Both the position numbers and the translations under genes were made by a program. From Microbacterium sufflavum (lineage in GTDB: Bacteria > Actinomycetota > Actinomycetes > Actinomycetales > Microbacteriaceae): DNA of 64,000 bases. The notes beneath the pieces are model-generated. The model was not told the DNA's origin. It searched no databases and saw only the letters and a list, made by a program, of their open reading frames with translations. The stretch covers positions 372,001-436,000 of the forward strand of contig NZ_JAHWXK010000001.1 in NCBI RefSeq assembly GCF_023091155.1, read 5' to 3'. Positions 36,049 through 44,666 of this stretch are shown here, one piece after another. The stretch's first letter is position 1; every line of letters begins with the position of its first letter.

Positions 36049-36291
36049 TCACCACCCCCATCACACCCGAACTCGTCGACGGCGTGGCGCGGATCGAGAA
36101 GGTGGAACGCGGGATGAGGCCGCACAGGCTCCCCTCACACGTGTATCAGCGTGACGCCGACTTTCAGCTGCGCCTGATGGAGGCGCAACCATCCGCCGCC
36201 CCTGCACCCGGACAGCGAGACGCACCGCCTCATCGGCACGCGCTTCGCCGACCTCGTCTTCGCGCCCACCGGGGCGTTCGGAGGTGCGTGA
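36045..36291 (+). pseudogene. GDSL/SGNH hydrolase remnant with internal deletion
   Basis: From ATG 36045 one frame reads TPELVDGVARIEKVERGMRP, then HRLPSHVYQRDADFQLRLMEAQPS, which is the usual N-terminal domain start of actinobacterial SGNH hydrolases. Near 36195 the likeness moves to another frame, which reads LHPDSETHRLIGTRFADLVF and ends at TGA 36289, the usual C-terminus of the same family. The middle (about 250 residues with the GDSL Ser and catalytic Asp) is gone and the frame is broken. The gene was coupled to the tetR gene by ATGA. Confidence 0.7.
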
Positions 36292-36295
36292 GGGC

Positions 36296-37228
36296 ATGCG
36301 CCGAAATCTGACCTTCGGCCTCTGCTGCCTTCTCGCCGGCTTCGCACTCACGGGCTGCGTGGGCGCGCCTCCGCCTGCCGCCGAATCCGCCCCGGCGTCT
36401 CCTCCGGCCCGTGCGACCTCATCGAACCTCGACGCGCTCGTGGCAGACGAACTCGCGGGTCTCGAACGCGAGTACGACGCGACCGTCGGCGTCATGGCGG
36501 TCGACACCGGAAGCGGTGAATCCGTCTCGTACGGCGAGGACCGTCGCTTCGGCTTCGCCTCCACCATCAAGGCCTTCGCCGCGGCGGTCTTCCTCCAGTC
36601 CGTGTCGGGCGCAGCCCGCGACGAGATCGTGCGGTGGACGACGGAAGAAGCCGCCGCCGCCGGCCATGCACCCGTGACCTCGCAATACGTCGAGGACGGC
36701 CTGACCTACGCGCAGCTCGCCGAAGCCGCCGTGCGCGTCAGCGACAACGCGGCTCTCAATCTCATCCTCGACCGGATCGGCGGTCCCGCAGCCCTCGACG
36801 ATGCACTCGCCGAGCTGGGCGATGCCACCACGGAGGTCGTGAACGACGAGCCGACCCTCAACACGATTGAACCGGGCAGCGCCGAGGACACCACGACCGC
36901 TGCCGCCTTCACGGCCTCGCTCGCGAGGATCCTGGACGGCTCTACATTGTCCGCTGCGGACACGGCGCTGCTCGTCGACTGGATGAGCGACAACCGCACC
37001 GGAGACGCCCTCATCCGCGCCGGTGCACCAGCAGGCTGGACGGTCGCCGATAAATCCGGAGGCGCAGGTCCGATCCGCAACGACATCGCCCTCGTCGCGC
37101 CACCCGGAGAAGACCCCATCATCATCACGGTGCTGACGTCGCGGAACGATCCACATGCAGACTTCGACAACACGCTCGTGGCCGGAGCCGCCTCCATCGC
37201 CCTGCACGCACTCGACCGCAGCACCTGA
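36296..37228 (+). CDS. Class A beta-lactamase, lipoprotein
   Basis: 310 residues. The signal peptide ends in LTGC (Cys21), so it should be membrane-tethered outside. The full class A set is present: STIK with the nucleophile Ser89 and Lys92, SDN at 149-151, EPTLN with Glu185 as the deacylation base, and KSG at 253-255. It should open the beta-lactam ring of penicillins; the spectrum cannot be told. ATG 36296 is chosen; GTG 36284 is an alternative. The CPBP protease gene follows after 8 bases. Confidence 0.92.
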   Translation: MRRNLTFGLCCLLAGFALTGCVGAPPPAAESAPASPPARATSSNLDALVADELAGLEREYDATVGVMAVDTGSGESVSYGEDRRFGFASTIKAFAAAVFLQSVSGAARDEIVRWTTEEAAAAGHAPVTSQYVEDGLTYAQLAEAAVRVSDNAALNLILDRIGGPAALDDALAELGDATTEVVNDEPTLNTIEPGSAEDTTTAAAFTASLARILDGSTLSAADTALLVDWMSDNRTGDALIRAGAPAGWTVADKSGGAGPIRNDIALVAPPGEDPIIITVLTSRNDPHADFDNTLVAGAASIALHALDRST

Positions 37229-37236
37229 GGAGAAGA

Positions 37237-37959
37237 ATGTCGCACAGCGATCGGACCACCGCCGCCAACCTGCATGACAGCGTTAGGAACGGTCGGGTCA
37301 CCTGGCCCGACCTCTGGCTGGCCGCCGGCGTCGCCATCGCGCTCTACGCGATCGGGATCCTGCTCTACCTCCAGATGCCGGACGATGACGCGGTCGCCAA
37401 GGGCCTGGCGCTGTTCGCGATCTCGGGGCTCGCGCCATCAGGCGGAGTGCTCGCCATGATCGCCCTTCGCAGGCGTCCGGCGGCGCTCTTCGGCATCACG
37501 CGGGTGGCACCGAGATGGCTCGCGATCGCATTCATGATCGGCATCGGAGTCGTCGCTCTCAACCTGGCCGTGACGGCGCTGGTGAGCATGACCACGGACG
37601 CCGCCGATCTCCAGAGCGGTTACCAGTCCGCGGCGACCAGCGGCATCGGCGGGTTCCTCGGCGCCATCCTCCTCGGAGCGGTCCTCACCCCGATCGGCGA
37701 GGAGCTGCTGTTTCGCGGAGTGCTCTTCACCCTGCTCACCCGCTATGGCGTCTGGCTCGCGGCGATCCTCAGCAGCATCGTCTTCGCGCTCAGCCACGGA
37801 CTCAACCTGTCGACGCCGGTCGCCGTCATCGTCGGCCTCGCGTCCGCCTGGCTGATGCACAAGACGAAGTCGGTCTGGCCCGGAGTCGTCGTGCACGCCG
37901 TCAACAACGCGTCCTCATCGATCGTCTCCGTCGTCTACGTCCACCTCATCGCCGGCTGA
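37237..37959 (+). CDS. CPBP family intramembrane metalloprotease
   Basis: 240 residues with about seven hydrophobic segments. The three Abi/CPBP motifs are in place: EELLFRG (155-161), the His of LSHGLN (187) and HAVNN (220-224). In bacteria these act as CAAX-like proteases or in bacteriocin immunity. It lies eight bases after the beta-lactamase gene, with GAGGAGAAG as ribosome site, so they share a transcript. Confidence 0.9.
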   Translation: MSHSDRTTAANLHDSVRNGRVTWPDLWLAAGVAIALYAIGILLYLQMPDDDAVAKGLALFAISGLAPSGGVLAMIALRRRPAALFGITRVAPRWLAIAFMIGIGVVALNLAVTALVSMTTDAADLQSGYQSAATSGIGGFLGAILLGAVLTPIGEELLFRGVLFTLLTRYGVWLAAILSSIVFALSHGLNLSTPVAVIVGLASAWLMHKTKSVWPGVVVHAVNNASSSIVSVVYVHLIAG

Positions 37960-38176
37960 AGGCACGTCCGTCCGCGGGGATCGTGGTGTCTAGGCCTTCG
38001 CCCCCTGCACGAGCGTGCCCACGGTGTCGACGAGACCGGGGAACCGCTTCTCGAGGTCCACGGTCCGCAACGAGAGCAGGCATCTCGTGCCCTCCGGATC
38101 GAGCGGGGTGGCTGACCGGCGCCGAGTACCGCGTCGACGTCGGCATCACCCCCACGCTATAGGAGGAGCGGTCGCG
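37960..38176 (-). other. Gap with a possible gene remnant
   Basis: Between the CPBP gene and the acyltransferase gene. On the minus strand one frame ends at 37990 and reads TRCLLSLRTVDLEKRFPGLV followed by a short natural-looking tail, like the end of a real protein, but no start or family could be found for it. It may be the remains of a deleted gene. Confidence 0.3.
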
Positions 38177-39379
38177 CTAGACGGCAGACGTCACCCTGCG
38201 AACGATGCCGGCGACGAGTGTTCCGATCTGCTCGTGCGTCGTGAGGGTGAGCCGAAGACGACCCCCCTGCGTGAGAACACCGAGGATGCGCTCGCCTCTC
38301 ACCTGCGTGGTCATCGTCGGACCCCAGATCGAAAGCACGCCGGAGCCCTCGTCGGCGGAGACACCGAGATTGCTGATCTCCAGGTCGGCGGCCGTCGCGG
38401 TGAGCATCGCCGCCTCGGCCGCCGCCGCGTCGCCGGGCGGGAGCGACGCGAGTATCGCGATCGATTCCGCCGCGCGCTCCCGGGCAGACCGCAGCTGCAT
38501 GGAGGCACGCCGCGCCAGCGACCACAGGTCGTCTTCCGCGTTCGCACTCAGCATCACGGTGGTCGCGACGAACCGATTGACCACGGCATCGTCGAGCCCG
38601 AGGAGCGGACGCAGGTCGATGGGCACGTTGATGCGGACCTGCTCCTGCGGTGAGCCCGCGAGCAGCTCCAATGCCGCAGCAGCACACAGGACCCCCTGAA
38701 CGGTCGAATCATTCGCTCGGGCAGCGGCACGAAGGCGTCCCGTCGTGACGTCGTCGAGCTCGGCGACGTCGATCGTGGGCGATGCGGCATCGAAGGGTCG
38801 GACGGCAGCGGGCCTCGGCGCCTCCTCGTCGGCAGACAGGCCGACCGCCGGCGTTTCGGCGGAAGGCAAGAGCTGCACGTGATCCTCTTGAGCGTCCGGG
38901 ACGGTGCGCGCGCGCCGCGTTCGTCCTGCCAGCAGGGCGACCAGATCGTGAACGGCGAGGAGGGCTCCGCGTCCGTCGCTGATCTGATGAGAGAACGTGA
39001 GCACCACCGACGAGGCGCGCGTCGGCCCGGCGTCGGTGATCAACGTGGCACGAACCAGCGGGCTGCCCTCGGGGTCGATGGGGCGGGTCTGTTCGGCGGC
39101 GGCTTCGGTCTGCCAATCGCTCTCCCGCACCTGCCTCACGGGGATCAGGGCGTGGTCTCGGCGGAAGGTTGGGCGGTCGTCACCTCGGTCGATGCGGGCC
39201 GTCAGGAGCGGATGGAGAGCTTGCAGCTCGAAGAGCGCGCGCCTCAGCCGCCCCGGGGAGATCGGCGAGGCAAGTTCGACGGCGAGCGAGAACTGCACGG
39301 GATTGCGGGAGATGTAGAGATCGATGATCCGCTCGAACGCTCCCAACGGGCGAAGGGTGGACGTGGGGGGCATGTTCAT
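38177..39379 (-). CDS. Condensation-domain acyltransferase, PapA5-like
   Basis: 400 residues. The catalytic HxxxD is HQISDG (His131, Asp135), and the second-half region INVPIDLRPLLG is typical of the condensation/PapA superfamily. No carrier or adenylation domain is fused, so it should be a free-standing acyltransferase that moves an acyl group onto an alcohol or amine, as PapA5 does for mycobacterial lipids. GGAGAG precedes ATG 39379. It is divergent from a BBE-type flavoenzyme gene over a strong palindrome. Confidence 0.8.
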   Translation of the reverse strand: MNMPPTSTLRPLGAFERIIDLYISRNPVQFSLAVELASPISPGRLRRALFELQALHPLLTARIDRGDDRPTFRRDHALIPVRQVRESDWQTEAAAEQTRPIDPEGSPLVRATLITDAGPTRASSVVLTFSHQISDGRGALLAVHDLVALLAGRTRRARTVPDAQEDHVQLLPSAETPAVGLSADEEAPRPAAVRPFDAASPTIDVAELDDVTTGRLRAAARANDSTVQGVLCAAAALELLAGSPQEQVRINVPIDLRPLLGLDDAVVNRFVATTVMLSANAEDDLWSLARRASMQLRSARERAAESIAILASLPPGDAAAAEAAMLTATAADLEISNLGVSADEGSGVLSIWGPTMTTQVRGERILGVLTQGGRLRLTLTTHEQIGTLVAGIVRRVTSAV

Positions 39380-39400
39380 CGGCTCTCCGGTCTATTACGG

Positions 39401-39438
39401 CGTGCTAGCGTACTCAGAAGCTAGCACGGCGTGCTAGC
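39401..39438. promoter_or_regulatory. Operator: 19-bp palindrome plus third half-site
   Basis: GCTAGCACG (39420-39428) and CGTGCTAGC (39430-39438) are perfect arms around one base. A third copy CGTGCTAGC lies at 39401-39409 and forms a second inverted pair with the middle arm at ten bases. It lies between the divergent acyltransferase (39379) and flavoenzyme (39501) starts, so one regulator probably controls both. The TetR gene at 41030-41584 is the nearest candidate on this side. Confidence 0.75.
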
Positions 39439-39500
39439 TCGCGGAGGGGAGGGCCTGCCGCTCGACTCGGTTCCACCCGCTCGAACGAAGAGGAGAGACG

Positions 39501-40868
39501 ATGACGAGAGACACCGATTGGGACGCATTGGCGAGCCGTCTGCGCGATGTGATGGGAGAGCGGGTGCTCCAGCCGGGAGACGATTCGTTCGCGACGGCCG
39601 TCGCACTCTGGAGCGCACACCCGACGCATCGCCCGGAGATCATCGCCCGAGTCGCGAGCACTGCAGATGTCCGATACGTGCTCGAATCGGTCCCGGACGA
39701 CGTGCCGATCGCCGTCCGAGGCGGCGGCCATGACTGGGTCGGCCGAGCGCGGGCGGAGAGCGGCCTCACCCTCGACCTCTCGCAGCTGCGCGGCGTCTGG
39801 ATCGATGCGACGGCACGAACCGCCACGGTCCAGGGCGGGGCCCGCCTGGAGGACGTGATCAATGCCGCAGGGGAACACGGCCTCGTCGCCGCAGTGGGCA
39901 CGGTCAATGAGGTCGGCTTCACCGGGCTCGCCCTCGGCGGCGGATACGGCCCCTACCTCGGGATTCTCGGCCTCGCAGCCGACACCATCATCTCGGCAGA
40001 AGTCGTTCTTGCCGACGGGTCGATCGTGGCAGCCTCCGACGCGGAGAACGCGGACCTCCTCTGGGCACTTCGCGGAGGGGGCGGGAACTTCGGCGTCGTC
40101 ACCTCTCTCGAGATCTCCCTCGAGGAAGTCCCGACCATGCTCGCCGGGACCGTCGTCTTCTCGCCGGCCGACATGAGTGAAGTGCTCGCCTCCCTCGACC
40201 GGGCCCTCCCCACCTTCCCCGATCAGCTCGCCGTCAGCCCCGCGATCGGCAGCGGCCCCGACGGCCACGCCGCGCTGCTCGTGACGCTGCACTGGAGCGG
40301 CGAAGCCGACGAGGGTTCCGAGTGGGTGCGAGTGATCGAACGCCTGGGAACACCTCTGGCATCCACGATCGGACCCGCCACGCCACAGCAGGCGCTCCAC
40401 GCGCTCGACGGCATGTTCCCCTCCGGGCGTCACTACACACTCCGCACGGCGTCCGTGACCGGCCTCACACCCGAGGTCATCGAGGTCCTGGCGGACGGAG
40501 AGCGACGCCGCACGTCTCCTCTGAGCGCGATCAACATCCACCATTTCCACGGCGCCGCCACCCGCATCAGCGCCGACCATTCCGCATGGGCGCTCCGGGA
40601 ACCGCACCTCATGGTCGAGATCATCGCAGCCACCGCCGACACGGACGGTCACGACGAGCAGATCGCCTGGGCGGATCGCATTCTCGACGCGCTCCACCCC
40701 CTCGCCCTCCCTGCCGCCTACCCGAACCTTCTCCCACCCCGCGACACCGCACGTGCCGCCGCAACCTTTGGCAACAACATCTCCCGCCTCGACGCCGTGA
40801 AACGAGACGTGGACCCGACAGGCAGGTTCACCGGCATCCCCATCGGGTCGACTCCTCGCGGTCGATGA
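39501..40868 (+). CDS. FAD-binding oxidoreductase, BBE type
   Basis: 455 residues. AGAGGAGAGACG precedes ATG 39501. The FAD-binding PCMH domain has RGGGHDWVG with His77 as the covalent flavin site, then TVQGGARLEDV, GTVNEVGFTGLALGGGYG and ALRGGGGNFGVVTS. The C-terminus (GNNISRLDAVKRDVDPTGRF) is the berberine-bridge end. Such enzymes oxidise alcohols, sugars or alkaloid-like compounds. The Cys for a second flavin link is not seen, so the flavin is probably bound once. Paired with the PapA5-like gene. Confidence 0.9.
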   Translation: MTRDTDWDALASRLRDVMGERVLQPGDDSFATAVALWSAHPTHRPEIIARVASTADVRYVLESVPDDVPIAVRGGGHDWVGRARAESGLTLDLSQLRGVWIDATARTATVQGGARLEDVINAAGEHGLVAAVGTVNEVGFTGLALGGGYGPYLGILGLAADTIISAEVVLADGSIVAASDAENADLLWALRGGGGNFGVVTSLEISLEEVPTMLAGTVVFSPADMSEVLASLDRALPTFPDQLAVSPAIGSGPDGHAALLVTLHWSGEADEGSEWVRVIERLGTPLASTIGPATPQQALHALDGMFPSGRHYTLRTASVTGLTPEVIEVLADGERRRTSPLSAINIHHFHGAATRISADHSAWALREPHLMVEIIAATADTDGHDEQIAWADRILDALHPLALPAAYPNLLPPRDTARAAATFGNNISRLDAVKRDVDPTGRFTGIPIGSTPRGR

Positions 40869-41029
40869 CACCGGGGAAGCACGACATCGTCTGACCTGAT
40901 CACCGCTGCCGTGTGGTGGATCACGCGGAGGACCGGCCCTGCACGCACCCCGGCCCTGAACGGCCCAGCCGACCGTCCGTCGTGATCGTCACGATTACCT
41001 CGGATGCGACTCGCTCTCGCCCGAGGACT

Positions 41030-41584
41030 TCACGCGTCTCGGAGCATGCCTTCGACCGCTGCGACGACCGCGCGCCGATGCGCCGCGATTCGGCGCGGAT
41101 CGTCGTGCGCACCCTCGAGGCCCGTGAGGCCGGTCGGAGAGAGCTGCCAGGCCTGCGCGATCGCGTAGATGAAGACGAGGACGTCGACCGGCGACAGAGC
41201 GCCCGGGCTCGCCGCCCGCACCCCCTCCACCTTGGCGGAATACACGTCGCTGGGCTCAGACAGCGCGGAAGGTCGCTCCAGCCGTGCCCACATGCTCAGG
41301 CGGAGAATGTCAGGACGTTCCTGGTGATGGTCGAACACTCTCCCCGCCCATCCGGCCAGGTCGTCGGGATCCGGAGGCACATCGTTCGCGAGCGTGCGCA
41401 ACGCGGTCTCGAGTGCAGCATCGAAAAGACCGCTCTTGCCCCCGAAGTACGCGTAGATCATCCGCACGTTGCTCTCGGCGCCCCGCGCGATCCGATCGAC
41501 CCGGCCGCCGGCGAAACCGTGCGCGGCGAACTCCTCGATGGCCGCGGCCAGGATCCGTGACCGGGTGGCTTCCGCGTCTCTCAT
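41030..41584 (-). CDS. TetR family regulator
   Basis: 184 residues. The helix-turn-helix is GGRVDRIARGAESNVRMIYAYFGGK, and the C-terminal part is like TetR_C_17. It is divergent from the SDR gene at 41665 with a near-perfect inverted repeat in between, which makes it the likely repressor of that gene. The short gap 40869-41029 behind it has no gene. Confidence 0.9.
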   Translation of the reverse strand: MRDAEATRSRILAAAIEEFAAHGFAGGRVDRIARGAESNVRMIYAYFGGKSGLFDAALETALRTLANDVPPDPDDLAGWAGRVFDHHQERPDILRLSMWARLERPSALSEPSDVYSAKVEGVRAASPGALSPVDVLVFIYAIAQAWQLSPTGLTGLEGAHDDPRRIAAHRRAVVAAVEGMLRDA

Positions 41585-41629
41585 GCGCTGCCCTTCGACT
41601 TGACGATCTCCGACCGCGCTTCTACGTTA

Positions 41630-41655
41630 TCGGTAAGTAGTTATTTACTTATCGA
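41630..41655. promoter_or_regulatory. TetR operator inverted repeat
   Basis: TCGGTAAGTA (41630-41639) and TACTTATCGA (41646-41655) match as arms in nine of ten positions around GTTATT. The site ends at the GAGGAG ribosome site of the SDR gene and is the only A/T-rich patch in the gap. Confidence 0.7.
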
Positions 41656-41664
41656 GGAGTCAGC

Positions 41665-42423
41665 ATGGATCATCCAGAGATCGCGATCGTCACCGGCGCA
41701 GGCCGGGGGCTGGGGCAAGCGACCGCGCTGGCCCTCGCCGAGAACGGATACCGCGTCGTCGTGGCGACCCGCTCCGCGGCGTCGGCCCGCGCCGTCGTGA
41801 GCCGCATCGAGGAAGCCGGTGGCGAGGCGCTGCCGCTGCATTTGGACATCGGGGACCCGCGGTCCATCGACTCCGCGACGACGACGCTTCTCGCCGCGGT
41901 CGCTGCGAAGTGGCCGGGGTCTCCCCTCGCGGTGCTCGTCAACAACGCGGGGATCGGGCGCTTCGCCCCTCTGGGTGAGGTGAGGGCCGCCGAGGTCGAC
42001 GACACGTTCGGCGTCAACGTCCGCGGGCCGTTCCTCTTGATCCAGGCACTCGCACCGCACCTCGCCGAAGGCGGACGAGTGGTGAACGTGTCGAGCTCGC
42101 TGAGTCGTCATGTGAGTCCCGCCACCGCCGTCTATGCGGCATCCAAGGCGGCCGTCGAAGCCCTGTCGCGGAGTCTCGCGCTCGAGCTCGGACGACGCGG
42201 CATCCGCATCAACACGATCGCCCCCGGTCCGACGGCCACCGACTTCAATGGCGGCGCCATGCGCGACGACGCAGAACTGCGCGCCGGGCTGAGCCAGCAG
42301 ACCGCGCTCGGCAGGGTCGGCGAACCGGCGGAGATCGCCGATGCCATCGTCGCGCTCGTCGCGCCCGGCATGCGGTGGGTCACAGGTGAGCGCCTCGAGG
42401 TCTCCGGTGGAGTCCTCCTGTGA
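41665..42423 (+). CDS. Short-chain dehydrogenase/reductase
   Basis: 252 residues. TGAGRGLG (cofactor turn), NNAGIG, SSSLS with the catalytic Ser, YAASK (Tyr-X3-Lys) and APGPTATDF define a classical SDR of the FabG-like group. GAGGAG precedes ATG 41665. It probably responds to the divergent TetR. It overlaps a truncated nucleotide-binding gene by GTGA. The substrate is unknown. Confidence 0.9.
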   Translation: MDHPEIAIVTGAGRGLGQATALALAENGYRVVVATRSAASARAVVSRIEEAGGEALPLHLDIGDPRSIDSATTTLLAAVAAKWPGSPLAVLVNNAGIGRFAPLGEVRAAEVDDTFGVNVRGPFLLIQALAPHLAEGGRVVNVSSSLSRHVSPATAVYAASKAAVEALSRSLALELGRRGIRINTIAPGPTATDFNGGAMRDDAELRAGLSQQTALGRVGEPAEIADAIVALVAPGMRWVTGERLEVSGGVLL

Positions 42424-42623
42424 GCACGATCGCCGTCTTCGGCTCCACCGGGCAGACCGGCCGCCGCATCGTCGACCGCCTCGCACGTGACGGAAAGGAT
42501 GTCCTGGCCATCAGCCGCCGAACCGGCGGCAGCGCCCTCGGCGTCCGGACTGCCACCGCCGACCTCACCCGCACGAGCAACCCGCCAGCCACGGAGTCTG
42601 CGAGTGAATGTCATCCATCCTGA
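42420..42623 (+). pseudogene. NAD(P)-binding (NmrA/SDR-like) N-terminal fragment
   Basis: GTG 42420 overlaps the SDR stop, and the first 50 codons read as the start of an atypical SDR: IAVFGSTGQTGRRIVDRLAR, DVLAISRR and TATADL. After about 42565 the likeness stops and the frame ends at 42621. A whole protein would have more than 200 residues, so the gene is cut short. It lies just outside the left attachment site, so the cut is not due to the present insertion; an older event is likely. Confidence 0.65.
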
Positions 42624-42676
42624 GCCCGAGCGAGTGGAGAGACTGGGCTTACCGCAACCGCTTCGTCGAACATGAC

Positions 42677-42720
42677 GAAGGCCCCGCATCCCAGTCATAT
42701 CAATGGGAGTCGGGGCCTTC
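42677..42720. terminator. Original tRNA-Ser terminator, left of attL
   Basis: GAAGGCCCCG (42677-42686) and CGGGGCCTTC (42711-42720) are perfect arms, with CCCA/TGGG pairing inside the loop. It ends four bases before the tRNA fragment. Before insertion it would have been the terminator directly after tRNA-Ser. Confidence 0.75.
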
Positions 42721-42724
42721 GTGG

Positions 42725-42751
42725 TGGCGGTGACGGTGGGATTTGAACCCA
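42725..42751 (-). other. attL: 27-bp copy of the 3' end of tRNA-Ser
   Basis: Identical over 27 bases to 59760-59786, which is the T-arm, acceptor strand and CCA of tRNA-Ser(CGA) on the minus strand. The match ends at both sides (AAGTG here, CGGTA at the tRNA). This is the left half-site of the integrated element. Confidence 0.9.
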
Positions 42752-42907
42752 AGTGCACATACAGGGAACTCTGCCGCCGTGGACCGACTTCGCTGATTTT
42801 TCGCGGATCTAGCAGCTCTCCGAATCCGCCTGGATCACCAGAAATCTGGTGCGGTTGTGTCCATGGATGTGTCCACGCCTGGATGTCGAATTCGTTGATT
42901 GAGGGTG

Positions 42908-43303
42908 CTACTCTCGCCTGGCCCGTGCGCGGGACGGTTGGGCCCAAGCGTCCCGATTGAACACGCGGGCTACTTCGGACTGGTCCGCCGTCTCACTGTG
43001 GAATCTCTGTCCCAAGCCTGCCGACTCGATGATGTTGTAGGGAGTGATGCCGAGAAGATCGGAGATCTTTTCGAGCTCGCCTTGCTTGAACTCGTAGGCT
43101 CCGCTGAGCCGACCCGCGATCGTCGGTCGGCTTACTCCAAGCGCTTCGGCGAGCTCTGAGTGATTCTTGCCCGCACGAGCGGCCTCGGCTCGAACTGCCG
43201 CACCGATGCTCTTTGCCGAAAGCGAGCATGCGGCGGGCACGCCCTGAGCAGCCGCCAACTCCTCACGGACTATCTCGCGAACGACCCTCTCGAACTCACC
43301 CAT
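42908..43303 (-). CDS. Cro/CI-type HTH regulator
   Basis: 131 residues. GGGAGG lies eight bases before ATG 43303. A first part of about 35 residues (EFERVVREIVREELAAAQGV) is followed by the HTH: NHSELAEALGVSRPTIAGRLSG, then LEKISDLLGITPYNII. It is read leftward behind the left integrase gene and points to attL. It is a candidate immunity repressor or integration regulator. The gap 42752-42907 shows no gene. Confidence 0.8.
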   Translation of the reverse strand: MGEFERVVREIVREELAAAQGVPAACSLSAKSIGAAVRAEAARAGKNHSELAEALGVSRPTIAGRLSGAYEFKQGELEKISDLLGITPYNIIESAGLGQRFHSETADQSEVARVFNRDAWAQPSRARARRE

Positions 43304-43365
43304 GCTTCGCACCTCCCTAGTCAGGAGAGACGATACTCAGAAGTCGTGTCCGCATGTACTGACAT

Positions 43366-44538
43366 TCAAGCGAGTAGATCTTCGACGCCGCTCATTGCTC
43401 GGGAGAGGCGGTCGAGGTGTGCGGGGCTCTTGTAGGAGCGTGTCATGGCGCGGGTTGAGTGTCCGACGAGTTCGACGATCAGCTCTTCGGGAACGTCCGC
43501 GGCGTAGAGAAGGTCGACGGCGGCATGTCTCAGGTCGTGCAGCCTTACGCGGCGGTCTTCTCCGAGAAGCTCCCGTTGCACGGCCGGCCACAGCCGGGTC
43601 TCCATGTTCGGGTCGATGGGCCTGCCTTTGCGGGTGAAGACAAGCCCCCAGGGGTTTGGTTCCACGGTGGCCAGGTGGTGTTCCATCATGTCCCGTAGCG
43701 GGTTGATGAGCGGCACGGTGCGCCAGCCGGCTCTTGATTTGGGTCTGGTGAGGAAGAACCCGCCGTAGAGATGCCGGTAGTCAAAGTCGGGTGGGGCGAT
43801 CGGTAGGCCGTTCTCGCCACGTCGCAGGGTTTGCATTTGCCAACTGATGTCGAGGTGCGCACCGACGCGACCTACCTCGAGTCCAACGACCTCCCCGCGG
43901 CGCGCACCTGTCAGGATGTACGTCATCCACTTGAGCCCGTCTGGGCGCGTCCTCAGCGCTTCGAGAAGGTACCGGAGCTCTTGCGTAGTGGGAACGTCGA
44001 GCTTCGGGCGAGCTGGTCGAGGCTGTTCGACTAGGCGAACGGGATTGCGTTCGATCTCTTCTTCGCGCACGGCCACGTCGAAGGCGCGCGCTGCGACCAC
44101 ATGCGCATTGCGAACCGTGGTTGGGGAGCACTCGTCCCGCATCCAACGATGCATGCGGCGAACGTCGGCGGCCCTGACGGCTGCGAGCGGCGTGCCGGCG
44201 CCGAGTGCCGGGATGATCCTCGTCTTAGCGATAGACCGGTATCCGTCGGCAGTCTTGGGTCGGAGGTGCGGGTAGACGCACTCGGCAAGCCAGTATTCGA
44301 ACCACTCGCCAACTGTTGTGCCGCTACCCGATGGATAGGATTCCAACGAGGGCAGGTCAGTCCCGCCACGCGCCTGTTCGAATGCCCGCAGATGAGCAAG
44401 TACGACTTCGCGCTTCTTGGAACGGTAGCTTTTCCGCCTGCGTTTGCCGTCAACACTTGGGAGCGGGAGAACGACGGTCCAGTACCCCTTCTGGTCTCGG
44501 AAGATCGTCCCAGTTCCCTGTGCTCGCCGCTTCGTCAT
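43366..44538 (-). CDS. Tyrosine integrase, left end
   Basis: 390 residues. It has an Arm-type DNA-binding start (GTIFRDQKGYWTVVLPLP), a core-binding domain (about 73-165) and the catalytic set: Arg213/214 in GARRGE, HDLRH (334-338), His360 and Tyr369 in RSYKSP. All active residues are present. TAGTGT lies six bases before ATG 44538, which suggests a leaderless transcript. It is distinct from the right-end integrase. Confidence 0.92.
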   Translation of the reverse strand: MTKRRAQGTGTIFRDQKGYWTVVLPLPSVDGKRRRKSYRSKKREVVLAHLRAFEQARGGTDLPSLESYPSGSGTTVGEWFEYWLAECVYPHLRPKTADGYRSIAKTRIIPALGAGTPLAAVRAADVRRMHRWMRDECSPTTVRNAHVVAARAFDVAVREEEIERNPVRLVEQPRPARPKLDVPTTQELRYLLEALRTRPDGLKWMTYILTGARRGEVVGLEVGRVGAHLDISWQMQTLRRGENGLPIAPPDFDYRHLYGGFFLTRPKSRAGWRTVPLINPLRDMMEHHLATVEPNPWGLVFTRKGRPIDPNMETRLWPAVQRELLGEDRRVRLHDLRHAAVDLLYAADVPEELIVELVGHSTRAMTRSYKSPAHLDRLSRAMSGVEDLLA

Positions 44539-44593
44539 GCATGGACACTACGAGGGGCGCAGTGTTCGCGCTAGCGTGTGGGCGTAGGCGACA

Positions 44594-44632
44594 GTGGGGA
44601 TCGGAACTAGTGGAAGTAGCTCCGATCCCCAC
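44594..44632 (-). terminator. Terminator between the 163-residue gene and the left integrase
   Basis: GTGGGGATCGGA (44594-44605) and TCCGATCCCCAC (44621-44632) are perfect 12-base arms. It lies downstream of the minus-strand gene 44667-45158 and upstream of the integrase start. Confidence 0.75.
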
Positions 44633-44666
44633 CTTCCAGTATCCATGGATCATGACGGACGACGGT

